Both the position numbers and the translations under genes were made by a program. The notes under the pieces are model-generated. The model worked only from the letters and a program-made list of their open reading frames with translations. It was not told the DNA's origin and did not search any database. Positions 1 through 13,000 of a stretch of DNA of 64,000 nt are shown piece after piece (the first letter of the stretch is position 1; each line of letters opens with the position of its first letter). The DNA comes from Owenia fusiformis. Taxonomy: Eukaryota; Annelida; Polychaeta; Sabellida; Oweniidae. The stretch lies in NCBI GenBank assembly GCA_903813345.2, contig CAIIXF020000007.1, forward strand, positions 39,511,671-39,575,670. The letters are read 5' to 3'.

Positions 1-85
1 CACTGTAGTGAAGCCTCTCTGTAGTGAACACCTACATATAGTGAACACATTTTTTTGGCTTCATAGGTGTTCACTGTAAACAGGT
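1..85. repeat. CAGTAAAACCTGT / GTTCAC-type interspersed repeat, fragment at window start
   Basis: Repeated GTGAACACCT and AGGTGTTCACTGTA motifs. The same family recurs around 8950-9045, 9343-9520, 25260-25405, 25735-25905, 30735-31075, 34298-34480 and 36537-36640. Better copies start TACAGTAAAACCTGTCTAAT. The terminal CAG and flanking TA suggest a Tc1/mariner/pogo-like MITE (inference). Confidence 0.55.
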
Positions 86-173
86 TTTATATTTACCATT
101 CTGCTACTTTTTTCATCTTCTTTTCCACAAAGGATATATATTGCCCCTTTCTAAAAGTTTTATTTGGCTAGTT

Positions 174-370
174 CAGTGATCTCCCCAGGATTTTTTTCTC
201 AAGTAGGTGCAAAATTCTCATTTTCGCAATTCAGACCAAAATTGGTCAAAACATGCCAATTTTTCTCACTTTCAAGTGGGTGCAAATGGATTTTCAGATG
301 GGTGCAAGCATATTTTCAAAATCTCAGGTGGGTGCTGCGCCCACTTGCTTAAATGATGGGGAGACCACTG
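174..370 (+). mobile_element. MITE family M1, copy 1
   Basis: A segment of about 200 bp has inverted ends (CAGTGATCTCCCCAGGA / GGGGAGACCACTG). Inside, GGGTGCAA-type motifs recur in both orientations. Similar copies lie at 2825-3030 (opposite orientation) and 8599-8810. No coding capacity and no clear target-site duplication. The small open frame across it is not a gene. Confidence 0.7.
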
Positions 371-927
371 TAGTATATATTAACCTCCGAAACCAGAAGT
401 TGCCAAGATAAATCATAATGTAAATATACATTTGAAAATAAGTTGAGATACTTTTGACCCGATTTTTCATTTCATATTTTCAAAGAAGGACAATGAGTTG
501 TCAATATGAAGTATAAAACAATACCATATTAGCCTTAATTTGATATAAGAAACTATATACCAGTAATGATTCAAATTAATTATCTGTTCAAGTATCATTT
601 TTACATGTACATAAATTCAGGATCTACTTTCATGAACGTCATTACAAGAAACCATTGCGTAATGTAACAAATAGTCGCCTCGTTAATTTGCTGTTAGCTC
701 ATTATTTTTTCTCACATTTGGATCAAATGAGTTTTGTCTTCGCCATTTTCGAGTTCTTTACCTGGACATTGCGGCATTAGATGTATTGAGTAGATAGCAG
801 TTAATTTAAGTGATTTAAAAACTGTTTTTTGAGGTTAAAGGAATAGATGATTTCTAACAATATTTAAATTAGGCACTGCCATTTTTATTATGTGATATTA
901 TAAATATCGTTTTACTTTTATCTTCAG

Positions 928-970
928 GTCTTCATGTATTTGTGACACAAGTTGTGATAAAGGGGGATAT
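928..970 (+). promoter_or_regulatory. Likely 5' leader with a minimal upstream ORF
   Basis: A pyrimidine-rich stretch ending in AG (TTTATCTTCAG, to 927) could be a 3' splice site that opens the exon carrying the start codon. The leader would then begin at 928. It contains an upstream ATG at 934 followed by TGA at 943, a three-codon uORF out of frame with the main ATG at 971. If transcribed, it may modestly reduce initiation at 971. No core promoter is recognisable nearby, so the transcription start may lie before the window. Confidence 0.35.
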
Positions 971-1095
971 ATGAAGAAAAAGATGGGTTACCGTGGAAAC
1001 TCAATGATGTTGTTGCTATGGATACTGCTGGTCGGTATAACAGTTGCATCAGAACTTAGCCCAAATATGCCTAATGTTTGTCGAAGATTTGAATC
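971..1095 (+). CDS. Exon 1: signal peptide and start of EMI domain
   Basis: Residues 1-41. A lysine/arginine-rich start is followed by a hydrophobic core ([15 protein letters not shown]), then [15 protein letters not shown]. The PNVC at residues 34-37 is the usual opening of an EMI domain. The exon ends in phase 2 before a consensus donor (GTAAGT at 1096). The ATG at 971 is chosen because the signal peptide begins there; the next ATG (codon 5) would also leave a workable signal. Confidence 0.88.
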
Positions 1096-4000
1096 GTAAG
1101 TACTACCTTAATTTTAAACCATTATTTTCATAAAAAGGATGATTTTCAAAATTTTAATGTGATATAAAAATCATGTCTAATGTCCAATTTGTAAAAATAT
1201 GAATCAGGGTCTATTTCGGAAAGTTTGATTCACATTAATAATACCTGTGGGGAAGTATGCCTCTGAACAACTTATTCTTGTTGCTTTTGCATTTTCTTGG
1301 GAAAGAAACTTGACTATAGGATACATTTTTCAACTAGGACTAGAACAGCTTTTCTTCATAATTCATCATCTGTCTAGTTGGTGCTTCGTTATACCTGAGT
1401 TTTAGAGGTCTGTTCTATTTATCTTCTGGAGTATTTTGAATACCTGTGGTGTTCATTCTCTGGTGTTGTAGGTATAGTACGGTTTATATGAAACATCAAT
1501 TTAGTTTGTTATAGCTTTATTATCCCTTGTGGCAACATAAAAATATGAGTCTGTCTTTCAAACTTCTTTATTTCCTTTCATATTTTACCAGCAGACTTAC
1601 CTGAACAATATATGAAGAAAATATGTGTATACTGTAGTAATCGCTTTTACTATAATTGATAGTTTCTTAAACCAGATAAACCACAACTATTCAAGTACTC
1701 TTAAACAGATCATAACATTCACTTAAGAATCATAACATAAAGCAAACCATGATTATTCAAAATGCGTAACATCCTGGGCATGTCCAGAATGTTACGCACT
1801 CAGCTGATGTGTATCTTTTATGATTCATAAACAAGAACAAAATGTTGGAAAATGTGCTCATAAATCATATAGTACCCCACACAAGTTTTTGTTGTATACA
1901 TTTTTATAATAGAAATATTCAAGGAGGATTTGAAGTTAGGTAAACTTCAGATATTTTCAAATTACTCATATATTGTCAATATTACTTCAATCTCGAAATT
2001 AACCTTCTGCATGCTAACTTAATTCAGCAAATATATCCCACGCGACTGACTTATATTTCAAAGAGTGCAAAAAATGATATGCCTGGACTAAATAATTAAT
2101 ATCTCAATAACTACTGAATGAATCTGGATAAAATTTTCACAAAGAGAAGATACATTGGCCTGGCTCATGAAAAAAATGTTCTCATGAATTTTTTACATAT
2201 ATAAACAGGACTGGGCATAAATATACCATGAATACTCCTCCGGAATCCGCCGCTTCGCCCCTGTGGAGATTCAACGTCTGGTCAGAATCCAAAACTGAAT
2301 TTGCAGCGATCGAATGTTCATTTTTCAGTTCAGAAAATATTCTAGTTTCTATTTTCGATGACCATAACTGATTATCGGCTTCCAAGAGCCAAAAGAGCTC
2401 GAAATCGCAATCCATTTCCTCCACATGTTCGTTGTGATCGTATTTGGCCGCCATTTTGTACGATTTGTTCATTAAAAACGACTTAAACACTGTTTAAATC
2501 GTTGAATTGAGAAATATTTTTCGAAACATCGCCATTTCTAGGTCAACAGGAAGTCCCCACGTAAGGACTAAATAAATCGGGCAATCTGATTGGATCATAA
2601 GACCGGCGGGAAAAAGTTAAATTTTTGAAAGTTTAAATTCGACTGGAGTGGCCGGCAGTTGCCAGGGATTGTTAAGCACGGGCGACTATGCTCGCCGGTA
2701 GCATGCTAAAGGTTAAAAGAATCAGGTTTCATAAATTGTTTAAATATTTATATTATGCAAAATTTTACGAACAAACTCCTGCTTGTTATTTTACGACTAT
2801 ACATCAAAGTATGCCTAAGAACTTGCAGTGATCCCCCCGGCAATTAAGGCAAGTTGGCGAACTCACCCACATGAGATTTCAAAAACAGGCTTACACCCAC
2901 CTGAAAAACCATTTGCACCCACTTGAAATGAGAAAAATCTTAAAGATTGGCATTTTGACCAATTTTCGTCTGAATTATGAAAAAGAGAATTTTGAACCCA
3001 CTTCAGAAAAAATCCTGTGGAGAACATTGACTTGTATGGGGTACTTAAATGTTTGAACAGTTTGTATATACCTTGGTAATGTTACTTACCTTTTGATTGC
3101 TTCAACAGTTGTCCCAAACTTGTCAGAGATTCTCATTCTGGGCTTTTAATGTCAGGTAAAATTGATGACCCTAGACTTGCAACATGCGGATTCTGTTTTC
3201 TTTTGAACTGCTTTTCGTAATTTTTATGAAATAAATAATCGTAATAATATTCATTTATTGGCATTTTTATTTACATTGTTAAGCATCATTGATATAATTT
3301 ATGTAAATATCATTTTCTTCTAAGTATTTTCAATATCACTCTATTTTGTCATTAAAGGATACCACTTGGAACTTTATTGACGGGTAAAATGGATTCAGCA
3401 AAGAAAAATAAATAGATGTGGACCAACTTATTCCGTGTTTGTAAAATGTAAAATATCTAGTCAGCATTTTGAAAGAATTCACCCTAATTGACCAAATTGT
3501 TTGAGTGATAAATTATCGTCTATCTTACACATGCGTTACATTTATGTATACTCTGACAGAATTTTACTGATCTATCTTAAAAGATAACAATCTACTATGC
3601 TTTTTACTATTGATAACTTCAATGATCGTCAAGGCAACTGTTGCTCTGTCTAAGGCAAGGTTTACTGATCTTCAAATTAAAGAGACCTATAGTATCCTAT
3701 ACTGATTTGCATTTATTGAGACACAACCCCCCCCCCCAAAAAAAAAAAACCTTAATTTGGACAGACCCTATCATTATATTTTGTTACATTTTCTTGGAGA
3801 TATGCAGTAGACTGTCATAAAATTGACAATGACAAACTTACAATTTAAAAAATTTTTGTATACAAATATTTCAAAATTAAACAACACTTGATTCAAAGGA
3901 GATATTATCAAGCAGGTCGGCTCTCCTTTAGGAGATAATGGGAGTAAAAATTAACATTCCCTGTTTTATATTTTCAGATTACCTCATATATATACTGCTC

Positions 4001-7000
4001 ATAAGTATTACTTATAATACCCTTTGTGTCTTTGTATGCATGTTTCCTCATTGTAAATATATATTATACCTTTATTTTGTGTATGCATGTTTCTTTATTG
4101 TAAATGACCAATATTCAAGAAGGAGATATGGAACAATAAAGTACTTTATTCCATAATACTACTGTTTTCCCAGGGAAATATGAAGGAATAAAAATCGTAT
4201 TGAATCGTATTACATGAAAAAATCGTATTGTCCCCGGGAAGAAAATCGTATTGGAGCGTATTACATGAAAAAATCGTATTGTCCCCGGGATAAAAATCGT
4301 ATTGGAGCATTTTAACCTATTTCCGGTTTCCCGATTATTTTTTCCCGGTTATTTGCATTATCCAAATGTAGCATTTAAGAGGGGTGTATAATGGAATAAA
4401 TAGGTTATATCTGGTCGGGATTGAATATGGGTTTCATTCCTCGGAAAATATGATATTGACCTTGGGCTATATGATATTGACACTCGGTCGCTGCGCTCCC
4501 TCGGTCAATATCATATTACCCTTCGGTCAATATCATATTGTCCCTCGGAATAAAACCCATATTCAATCCCTCCCAGTAAATAACCTATATATCTTATCTT
4601 ATGTATTTTCAGATTCCCAATAACTCAAGCTGTAGCCTATGTGCAGCCTTATGAAATACGAACAACTGAATGGTGTTGGGCTATTAACCCAAGGTGTACA
4701 AAAATCATGTAAGTACCTGTTTATGCATTAGTGCAGTCAGGCATGATGTAGGTGAGGCGAGGCATGAGGCAAGAGAGGCATTTGCCTCATCAAAGTTACA
4801 TTGAAACATATTTTCAGATTTTTTCAACTAAATCTGTACATGGAAATGAAGTCCAAATGGAGTAACATACAGTATCATTTAGCCTAAATTTGTTTCACCT
4901 TTTTAGATTCGCCTCACCTATTTACATTCGCCTCACCTATTTACATTTGCCTCACCTATTTACATTCGCCTCACCTATTTACATTCGCCTCACCTATTTA
5001 CATTTGCCTCACCTATTTTTATTTGCCTCACCTATTTACATTTGCCTCACCTATTTACATTTGCCTCACCTATTTACATTTGCCTCACCTATTTACATTT
5101 GCCTTGCCAAATTTTAGATTCTCGCTACAACATTGTGAAACTTTCTGTCTTTGTTGTTTTTGTGTTGTCACATATATTATGAGACTTTGCCGTGTCTTAT
5201 GATTTATGACTAAACTTCCTTTTATATGATAATGGTAACAAAATTTTGTTTCACTCAAAAGTGTTCAGATTAGCAATGTTCACTACCAAAAGTGGTGACA
5301 TATTGTTATGGCCTCCGTTTTTTATGTCACCACAAAAAATGGTGACTTTGTTATGGTCTCCAACTTTTTGTTGATGGTGTCGGTGGTCAGCTTTTTGTGT
5401 CCGTAACAAATTCTCACAACTTCCAATATAACCATTTGCGGGCGGTGACAGTTTGTCATGTTTATGCCTTGTTTAATATGTCAACTTACCAAAGATAAAG
5501 ATGGAACCTAAAACGGATTAATATTGTGAGGTGTTCATATTTAGAGATGTTGGGAACAGGTTTTACTGTGATTCGTAAATATGTGAATAAAAATCTGGGT
5601 TTTGGTAATGATTTCCAATTAATGGTCTTATAGGCTACCAGGAAGAGCGTATCTGTGTATCTATTGACCTAAATAGGATACTACTTGTTTGTATTAACTC
5701 CCATTAAAGAGATTGAAGATGTAACATTATACTCTATTGATAGAGCATTATATAGGCCAATTATAGTAATTGAATGCACCCGGCCAAAGGCGCCAATTGA
5801 GAAGTATATGTTTCAAGATTATTGTATGGTCATGTTGTGTTTTTTTATAAGAAGTTTGATTTACACTGATATTAGTTTGACTATGTTCTAAGATAAATTT
5901 GGTTATATTTGACTCTATTTTGCTATATGTGACTATATTTGACTATGTTTAGCAATATAGTATGCATGTATATTTGACTATTATGCACTTTGTCTGCTTT
6001 TGGCTCGTCTGACTTCATTTTACTATACATTTAGCTATATTTACTATTTGGCTATAATTGAACATACTATATATGACAATATTTGTCTACAGTTAAATGT
6101 TTATAGCTATATTTGACTATATTTATTTATATATTGCTATATTTGGCAAAGGGACAAAATAATTATCTGACACTTGGCCTTAATGTGTTATGAAGAAAAC
6201 ATCGAGAATTCGGAACAAAGTTAACTGTGGTTGCCTTAGCCTTATTGCATCTATCATTGGACTAATAAAGCGTCTAATCAATGTTGCCTTTATTGGGTGC
6301 TATGGTTGAATTCCCACGGGGCTACAAAGGTGATTTTAGATCGCTTACCCTGAACATATAATACCATAGGGCCACTGCTTATAATACCAAATATCGTCTT
6401 CCAAAATCCCCCAAAATTCACAGTTTTGCATTTATATGTATAATTTGAGGTTCGTGTCATGTCAGCTTGTTTAGTCACTTTTTCATAATTGTCTATTTTA
6501 ATATGTTGCTGAAATAATTGTGGCCATGTTGTATTTTAGGTGGTCTTAGATTGATGTTAAAGTGGCACCGTGGTGCAATAGTCATGCCAGAGATTTATGT
6601 TATTACGGTTTTGTCAGTTTCGGGGTCGTACCCTACTATCTCGAAATCTGACAGGAAACGACAGTTACTATACAGCAATGAATATAACGTGTTTAAATTG
6701 AAGTTATTTTATGTGACGATTACTAAGGTTAACTTACCCACAATCTCCAATACAGAAAACCCTGAATTTCTGAACATCTTTTTTTATCTGAACACCTCTC
6801 ATTATGAATACTTTTATTTGGTCCAAATCATATCCAAATTCTCCCCTTGATTCACATAGAGGGTGACACAAAAAATGCCACCTACTAATTTTGGAATAAC
6901 TTTCTCAATAATGGGGGAATCTTCATGATTTTTTGCGTGTATATAGAGTATTGTCACCCTGTATTCAGAGTATTGTCACCCTGTATTCAGAGTATTGTCA

Positions 7001-10000
7001 CCTTGTAACCAGAGTATTGTCACCCTGTATTCAGAGTATTGTCACCCTGTATTCAGAGTATTGTCACCCTGTATTCAGAGTATTGTCACCCTGTATTCAG
7101 AGTATTGTCACCCTGTATTCAGAAGCATTGAAATGTGAACACCTGCTAATATGATCACTTTTGGTCAGTTGGCCATGCTCAGATAAGACTGGTTTTACAG
7201 GAGTTAGGTTGTGCTTTTTTAAGAGTTAATCATCTACTAAGTTCTACCCTCAAGGTAGTTTAATATGTAAGGCAGTTTAAAAATTGAAAAGACCAGCAGT
7301 TTTTATTACAAAATTGAACATCATGATCGATTTGACTTCACCAAAAATAATTTGTAATTTAAATTTCTTGCAAAGTAAGGTATATTTATACATTCCTCCT
7401 GGGTATATAACAATGAATTTTAAATTTACTATTCTCCAGTGACCTATTAAGACTGTACTGGAATTGTTTCCTCTTCGAACAAAATTATCAAGATATCGGG
7501 GTGTTGTTATTAAGATAGTCCCTGGGGGAAGAAATGGGAATGGGCTTGCTAGCCAGGATCTAACTGAGGCAAATATTCTATAGTTGAGGCATATTAAGCT
7601 AAGTGAGGCACATTACTACTATTACTTCATTTAGTTTCATTTAGTTCATGAAATTTCTGATATATATTTATGAAATGTCTGATATATATTTATGAAATGT
7701 CTGATATATATTTATGAAATTTCTGATATGTATTTATGAAATTTCTGATATATATTTATGAAATGTCTGATTTATATTTATGAAATGTCTAATATATATT
7801 TATGAAATGTCTAATTTATATTTATTAACATTTTAGTGAGGCAGTGGCCTCACTTGCCTCAAGTCTGGCTACACTTATGGTAGATCGGGAGTAGACAGAC
7901 CAAGGTTTTCCAGTTATAGCATATTCAAGTCTCAGATGCTTCCTTTCATTAGTTAAGAATTACATGATTTTCATGTTAGACACTTATGGACTTATTTGAA
8001 ACTTATTAGTCAAGAAAGACAAATAAAATATTTTTGCAATTTGCAAACTAATATTACATATAAGCCTTGTCAGTTTAAATAATTTTCTGATATATTATAG
8101 CAATTAATAAGTATTGAGAGTCATATTAGTGTCAAGTTTGACAAAACAGTTACAATTGATGAATTATAGAAAATTGAATGCATAAATGTAAAAATCCATG
8201 GTTTTCCAAGAGTAAAGTATGAACATTAAACGTAATTTTAGAGTAGATGGGACAAAGAATGAATTAAAATTGAAATATTCTCAAATTAAAGAAAAATTGA
8301 AGGGCTATTTACTATCTCTGAATTTGATCAATTTGACATTTGTCATTCAAGGATCGAAGGGAGAATTTTGGTGACAACCAAAAAATGCATTAAAATGATA
8401 TATATATTTCTATAAATTTTTGCTAAAGCAGTTGCCATGCCTTGCCTGTTTTTATCATCTATATCTATATAGAGTCTAATCTCACAGAATTGATGTTATA
8501 GACAATTAAATTCTCTTACTTATCCAAATACAGATAAACTTGTATATTTGAATATATGTCTAGTTGTTGTTCCTTACAGAATTGATGTTCTTTACATTGC
8601 AGTGAGTGATCTCCTCGGAATTTTTCCTCAGGTGGAACCAAAATTCTCATTTTCACAATTAAGACCAAAATTGGTCAAAAGATGACAATTTTTCATGATT
8701 TTTCTCATTTTCAAGTGGGTGCAAATGGATTTTCAGGTGTGTGCAAGCCTATTTTCAAAATCTCAAGTGAGTGTTGCACCTACTTGCTTTAATGCTGGGG
8801 AGATCACTGCATAATGTCTCATGAAAATATAACAAAATGATTGTCTCGGATCCAAATACATTTAAACCTGTATCCAACTCTCCTATCTAACCATTTCTTG
8901 AAATGAACGTTTTTTTCAGTTCATTTTTAAAAAATTTTCCACAGACTTCCATGTTACAAAACCTCAAAATGTGAACACCTTGTTTTCCGAAGACTTTTGG
9001 CCAGCGTCAATGACTTTCAGATTCGACATGTTTTACTGTACCAAGTGCATATTGAAGAATTGGAAGATCAGCTGAAGCAAAGAATAGAAGGAAATAGATA
9101 AATGAAGTACTTAAAGATCCCATCAAAAGGCTAACAACTTAACAGTGAATATATCTGTCTTATGCTCAGTTCTCTGGACATATGATCTATCATGCTGCTG
9201 CGGTGAATCTTTTCACTTTCAGCTCGATAGAACAATATACATGAAGTCCTTCTTACAAGCCAAAGATAAGTGTTTTGAAAAAAAGTATTTTGTCAGGCTT
9301 TTAACTGATCTTTCATTTTATATCAGCTAATAAGATACATGTACAGTAAAATCTGTATGTAACGAACACTTAGCAGCTGCAAAAGTGTTCACTGTAGGTT
9401 AGGTGCTCACTAAAGAGCGGGTTTTTTATACAGGAGTCGATGTAAAATGTGTCTTTAAGTGGTGTTCCCTCAACTGGGGTGTTCACTAGAGAGAGGTGTT
9501 CACTACACAGGTTTTTGCCATATGTTATTATAGCCTTAATTATCCCATCGAACGAAGTTCGGAGGGATATAGGGAACGCCTCCGTCCGTACGTCCGTCCG
9601 TACGTCCGTCCGTCCGGGCAATAACTCAAATACCATTCGCCCGATTTTGTTCATATTTTGTACACATATACCCTATGGGGGTAGAAGTTCTGCTCGAAAG
9701 CCGATTTTCAAAATGGCCACTCATTTCAAAATGGTGGCCATTTTAGTGCAGATTTTACAGTAATTTAGGTGTAATATGTAAAACTGTAATAGCAATATGT
9801 TTTAAATGTAAAAAAATTATAAAGGACATTAATAATGCTACAAATGTAGATATTAAAGAAGCACATGGCAGCCATCTTGAAAAATGGCGGCCTTTACTCG
9901 TCATTTTACGATTTTTGCTATAACTCAAAAAATAGTGGAGCGATTTTGTTCATATTTGGTATGTGAATACTATAAGCATTGCACACTGTCTAAAAACACT

Positions 10001-13000
10001 TTTGGTAGAAGGCGGCCATTTTGAAAAATGGCTGCCATTTTAATGTATTTTAGTATAACTCGAAAAGTAGTGGAGCGATTTTGTTCATATTTGGTATGTG
10101 AATACAATAAGCATGGCACACTGTCCTATGACACTTTTGGTAGAAGGCGGCCATTTTGAAAAAAATTTTGAAAAATGGCCGCCATTTTAACGTATTTTAC
10201 TATAACTTGAAAAGTAGTGGAGTGATTTAGTTCATATTTGGTATGTGAATACTATAAGCATGGCACACTGTCTATTTCTAATAACACTTTTGGTAGACAG
10301 TGGCCATTTTGAAAAATGGCCGCCATTTTAACGTATTCTACTATGACTCGAAAAGTAGTGGAGCGATTTTGTTCATATTTGATATGTGAATACTTTAAGC
10401 ATGGCTCATTGTCTAATAAAACTTTGGGGAGTAGTCAGCCATTTTGAAAAATGGCCACCATTTTTATGTGTGTAATTTTACAAGTACGTGTGCGATTTTT
10501 CAAAAATTTTAGAGATGGCTACTTAAAAGCATATTGAAAATGGTGGCCTTTCTGGTGTGTTGTTTTATGATATTTGCTATTCGTTTGTAAAAATGCCAGC
10601 CATTTCTGTTCGATGGGATTCGCTACGCTTTGGCGTTGCCGTTGTTCTGGTTTTTATTGTTAGAGCCTTGCATTCTACCGGTACCCAGCTTTTGGCATTG
10701 GGGTTTATAACATATTGTTACATTTTGTAACCATTTGTAATTGGTGACAATTTTTCATATAAATCCCCTGCATTATTGTCACAAGTATAGTTTTTCCTAC
10801 CCAAATATGGTCTTGCTTGAAGTCATTCATGTTTTTTTTAAATATGGCCCTTTGTACATTCTCATTTATTATCTGATCGAATGAAAAAGAAGTCATTTAT
10901 ACAAGTGATTAGGGGTAATGTTATAATCAAAAAATTATGAAAAAATTGATTTATGTCGATCTTTCCTTCTTTACTTAAAATGACCACCGTGAAGTTGATA
11001 TTTAATTGGATAAAATATTTCAATCAAATTCCTAGAGAGATAAAATTGGTCCTTGCAGGTTCCCCAGTGGAGGAACATAAAAAATAAATTACTGGAAAAT
11101 TGATTTCAGTTTTCTTCAATGAAATACTGTACCATCAATGATATTCGGTTTATTTTAGGAAAATCGTTGTTGAAGTATCACCAGCAGTTGTCAAGGCAAC
11201 ATCCTATGATTCACAAACTCATAAACTATCATAATATGTTTTGTAATGTATCTTAAAAATCAAAATCAGGGATGTTCTATTATTTTGTTAATAGGGAGAT
11301 TTAACATACACACCTTGAAAAGCATTTTTATGTGAACATTTAATATTATGACTCCAGGGAAAAAGTGTTTTCTCTTCAGTTGTTTTTTCAGGGAACTCGT
11401 TTTATCTTTTTTCTTTTTTATACCTTTATACTCAATTGGGCAAGAAATTACTATGAAGGGGAAAACTAATCTATAGAGAACCATAATTCTGCATGTTCAT
11501 GTAAAAGTTTTCTTGTAACTTACATATATCTTTTATATATCGAAAAATAAAGTAAAAAGAAGTATTCCCAGGTAATCGAATGATTGTCACTTATTCATAG
11601 TGTTTTGGAATATTCATGACCAAAGGGATGAGTCTTGGCACTAATGAACCGTTTAAATTAAGGATGTGCTCACTTTAGGTAGTTGTTTTAACACTAAGGT
11701 CAATGGAGAGTTAAGTTTTGTTAAAACCATTGGAAAGGTAATTACAGCGAACCAACATATAACACCTGGGTATGGAGGTCTCTTCACCTCAATGTCAGAA
11801 TTAAATCACATTGACATTTTGCTTTTAAAGACAAAAATTATTGTTTTGCCAATTATGTGTTAATTTGGATGTCTTTAGCTTTTTGCACCTTTTTTTAACT
11901 CTTTGGACCCCTTCCTTATCTGCATCAAAACCATAGTCTTGTTATTGTTAGCCCAGGTGCTTTTATTTTCGGGGACGGGGGTTGTGTAGTGTGTGTGTGT
12001 GTGGGGGAGGTTACAAGGGGTTTAACACTGCTATTTTGTTAATTTCTCAATCATAACTTAATCTAGGATATTAAGGTGGGACCATTCCAGTATTTTATTT
12101 CCAGGTTTAAGGCGCACCTGGACTGCTTGTTGTATCTCTCTTGACCACCAAGAAGCGGAAATAACTTCCAGACTATCTGTTAAAACTGAAAACCAAAAAC
12201 AGATTTGTTGATTGATTTTTTAACTTTTACCATATCCTGAGCGCTATCTATGATATGACACCCCCAGGTGTTTGCATCGCGGGTCATCTTTGATGTAATC
12301 GGCAGAACTTTGACTGGTCATTTGTAAACGAGAGAAAATTGGTGTAAATTCTCAAAAATATTTCCTTTTGATGGGTATTTATTGGTTTGAATGTTTTAGA
12401 TCCGAACCCTGGATCACTTGATCCGTTTAATGTTCAGGGGAACGACTGCTTTAAGTGATCTTCAGGGGTACATAATCTCAAAATCAGTTCAGCATTGGTA
12501 ACATTCAGGGGTATAATGTTATATTGATTGTTTGTTTGTTTGTTTGTTTGATTGATTGATTGATTGCTACTCATTGCTAGAATGATCAAAGGCTTATTTG
12601 CAGAAATATCTTATGACAGTTTAATAGTTTGATAAGATAACATATTGGTATGTCCATCCTCTATTATTTTTTCAATCCTTACAGTAAGCACAAAGGGCAA
12701 CATGTGAAAGCACATATCAATTCTGACCCCTATAAACCATGAGATTGATAAAAACCAGCTACTATAAACAACTATTATCTATTGCATTACTCACCCAATT
12801 TAGAGACCATAAAAAACTTGGATATTAAACAATCTTTATGTTGTCTTAAAGATATTTGAGTGTGGCACACCTGCGTGATGCAATTTCACAGTTTTTTTAG
12901 CTAGATATTACAGTCTCAACAATCAGATGCCTAAAAAATTCTTTTAACATATATATGGTACCCCAGCCCATTGCCAGGTATACTTTCAATCTATACTGAC

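Larger units (their letters stand above)
1096..4612 (+). other. Intron 1
   Basis: GTAAGT to TTTTCAG. It holds a hairpin (1763-1798), a CG-richer patch with an antisense open frame (about 2180-2710), a MITE (2825-3030), a short tandem duplication (4190-4310), and a foldback element ending about 22 nt before the acceptor. The rest (about 1100-1760, 1800-2180, 3040-4190) is AT-rich with no gene signal I can see. Confidence 0.85.
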
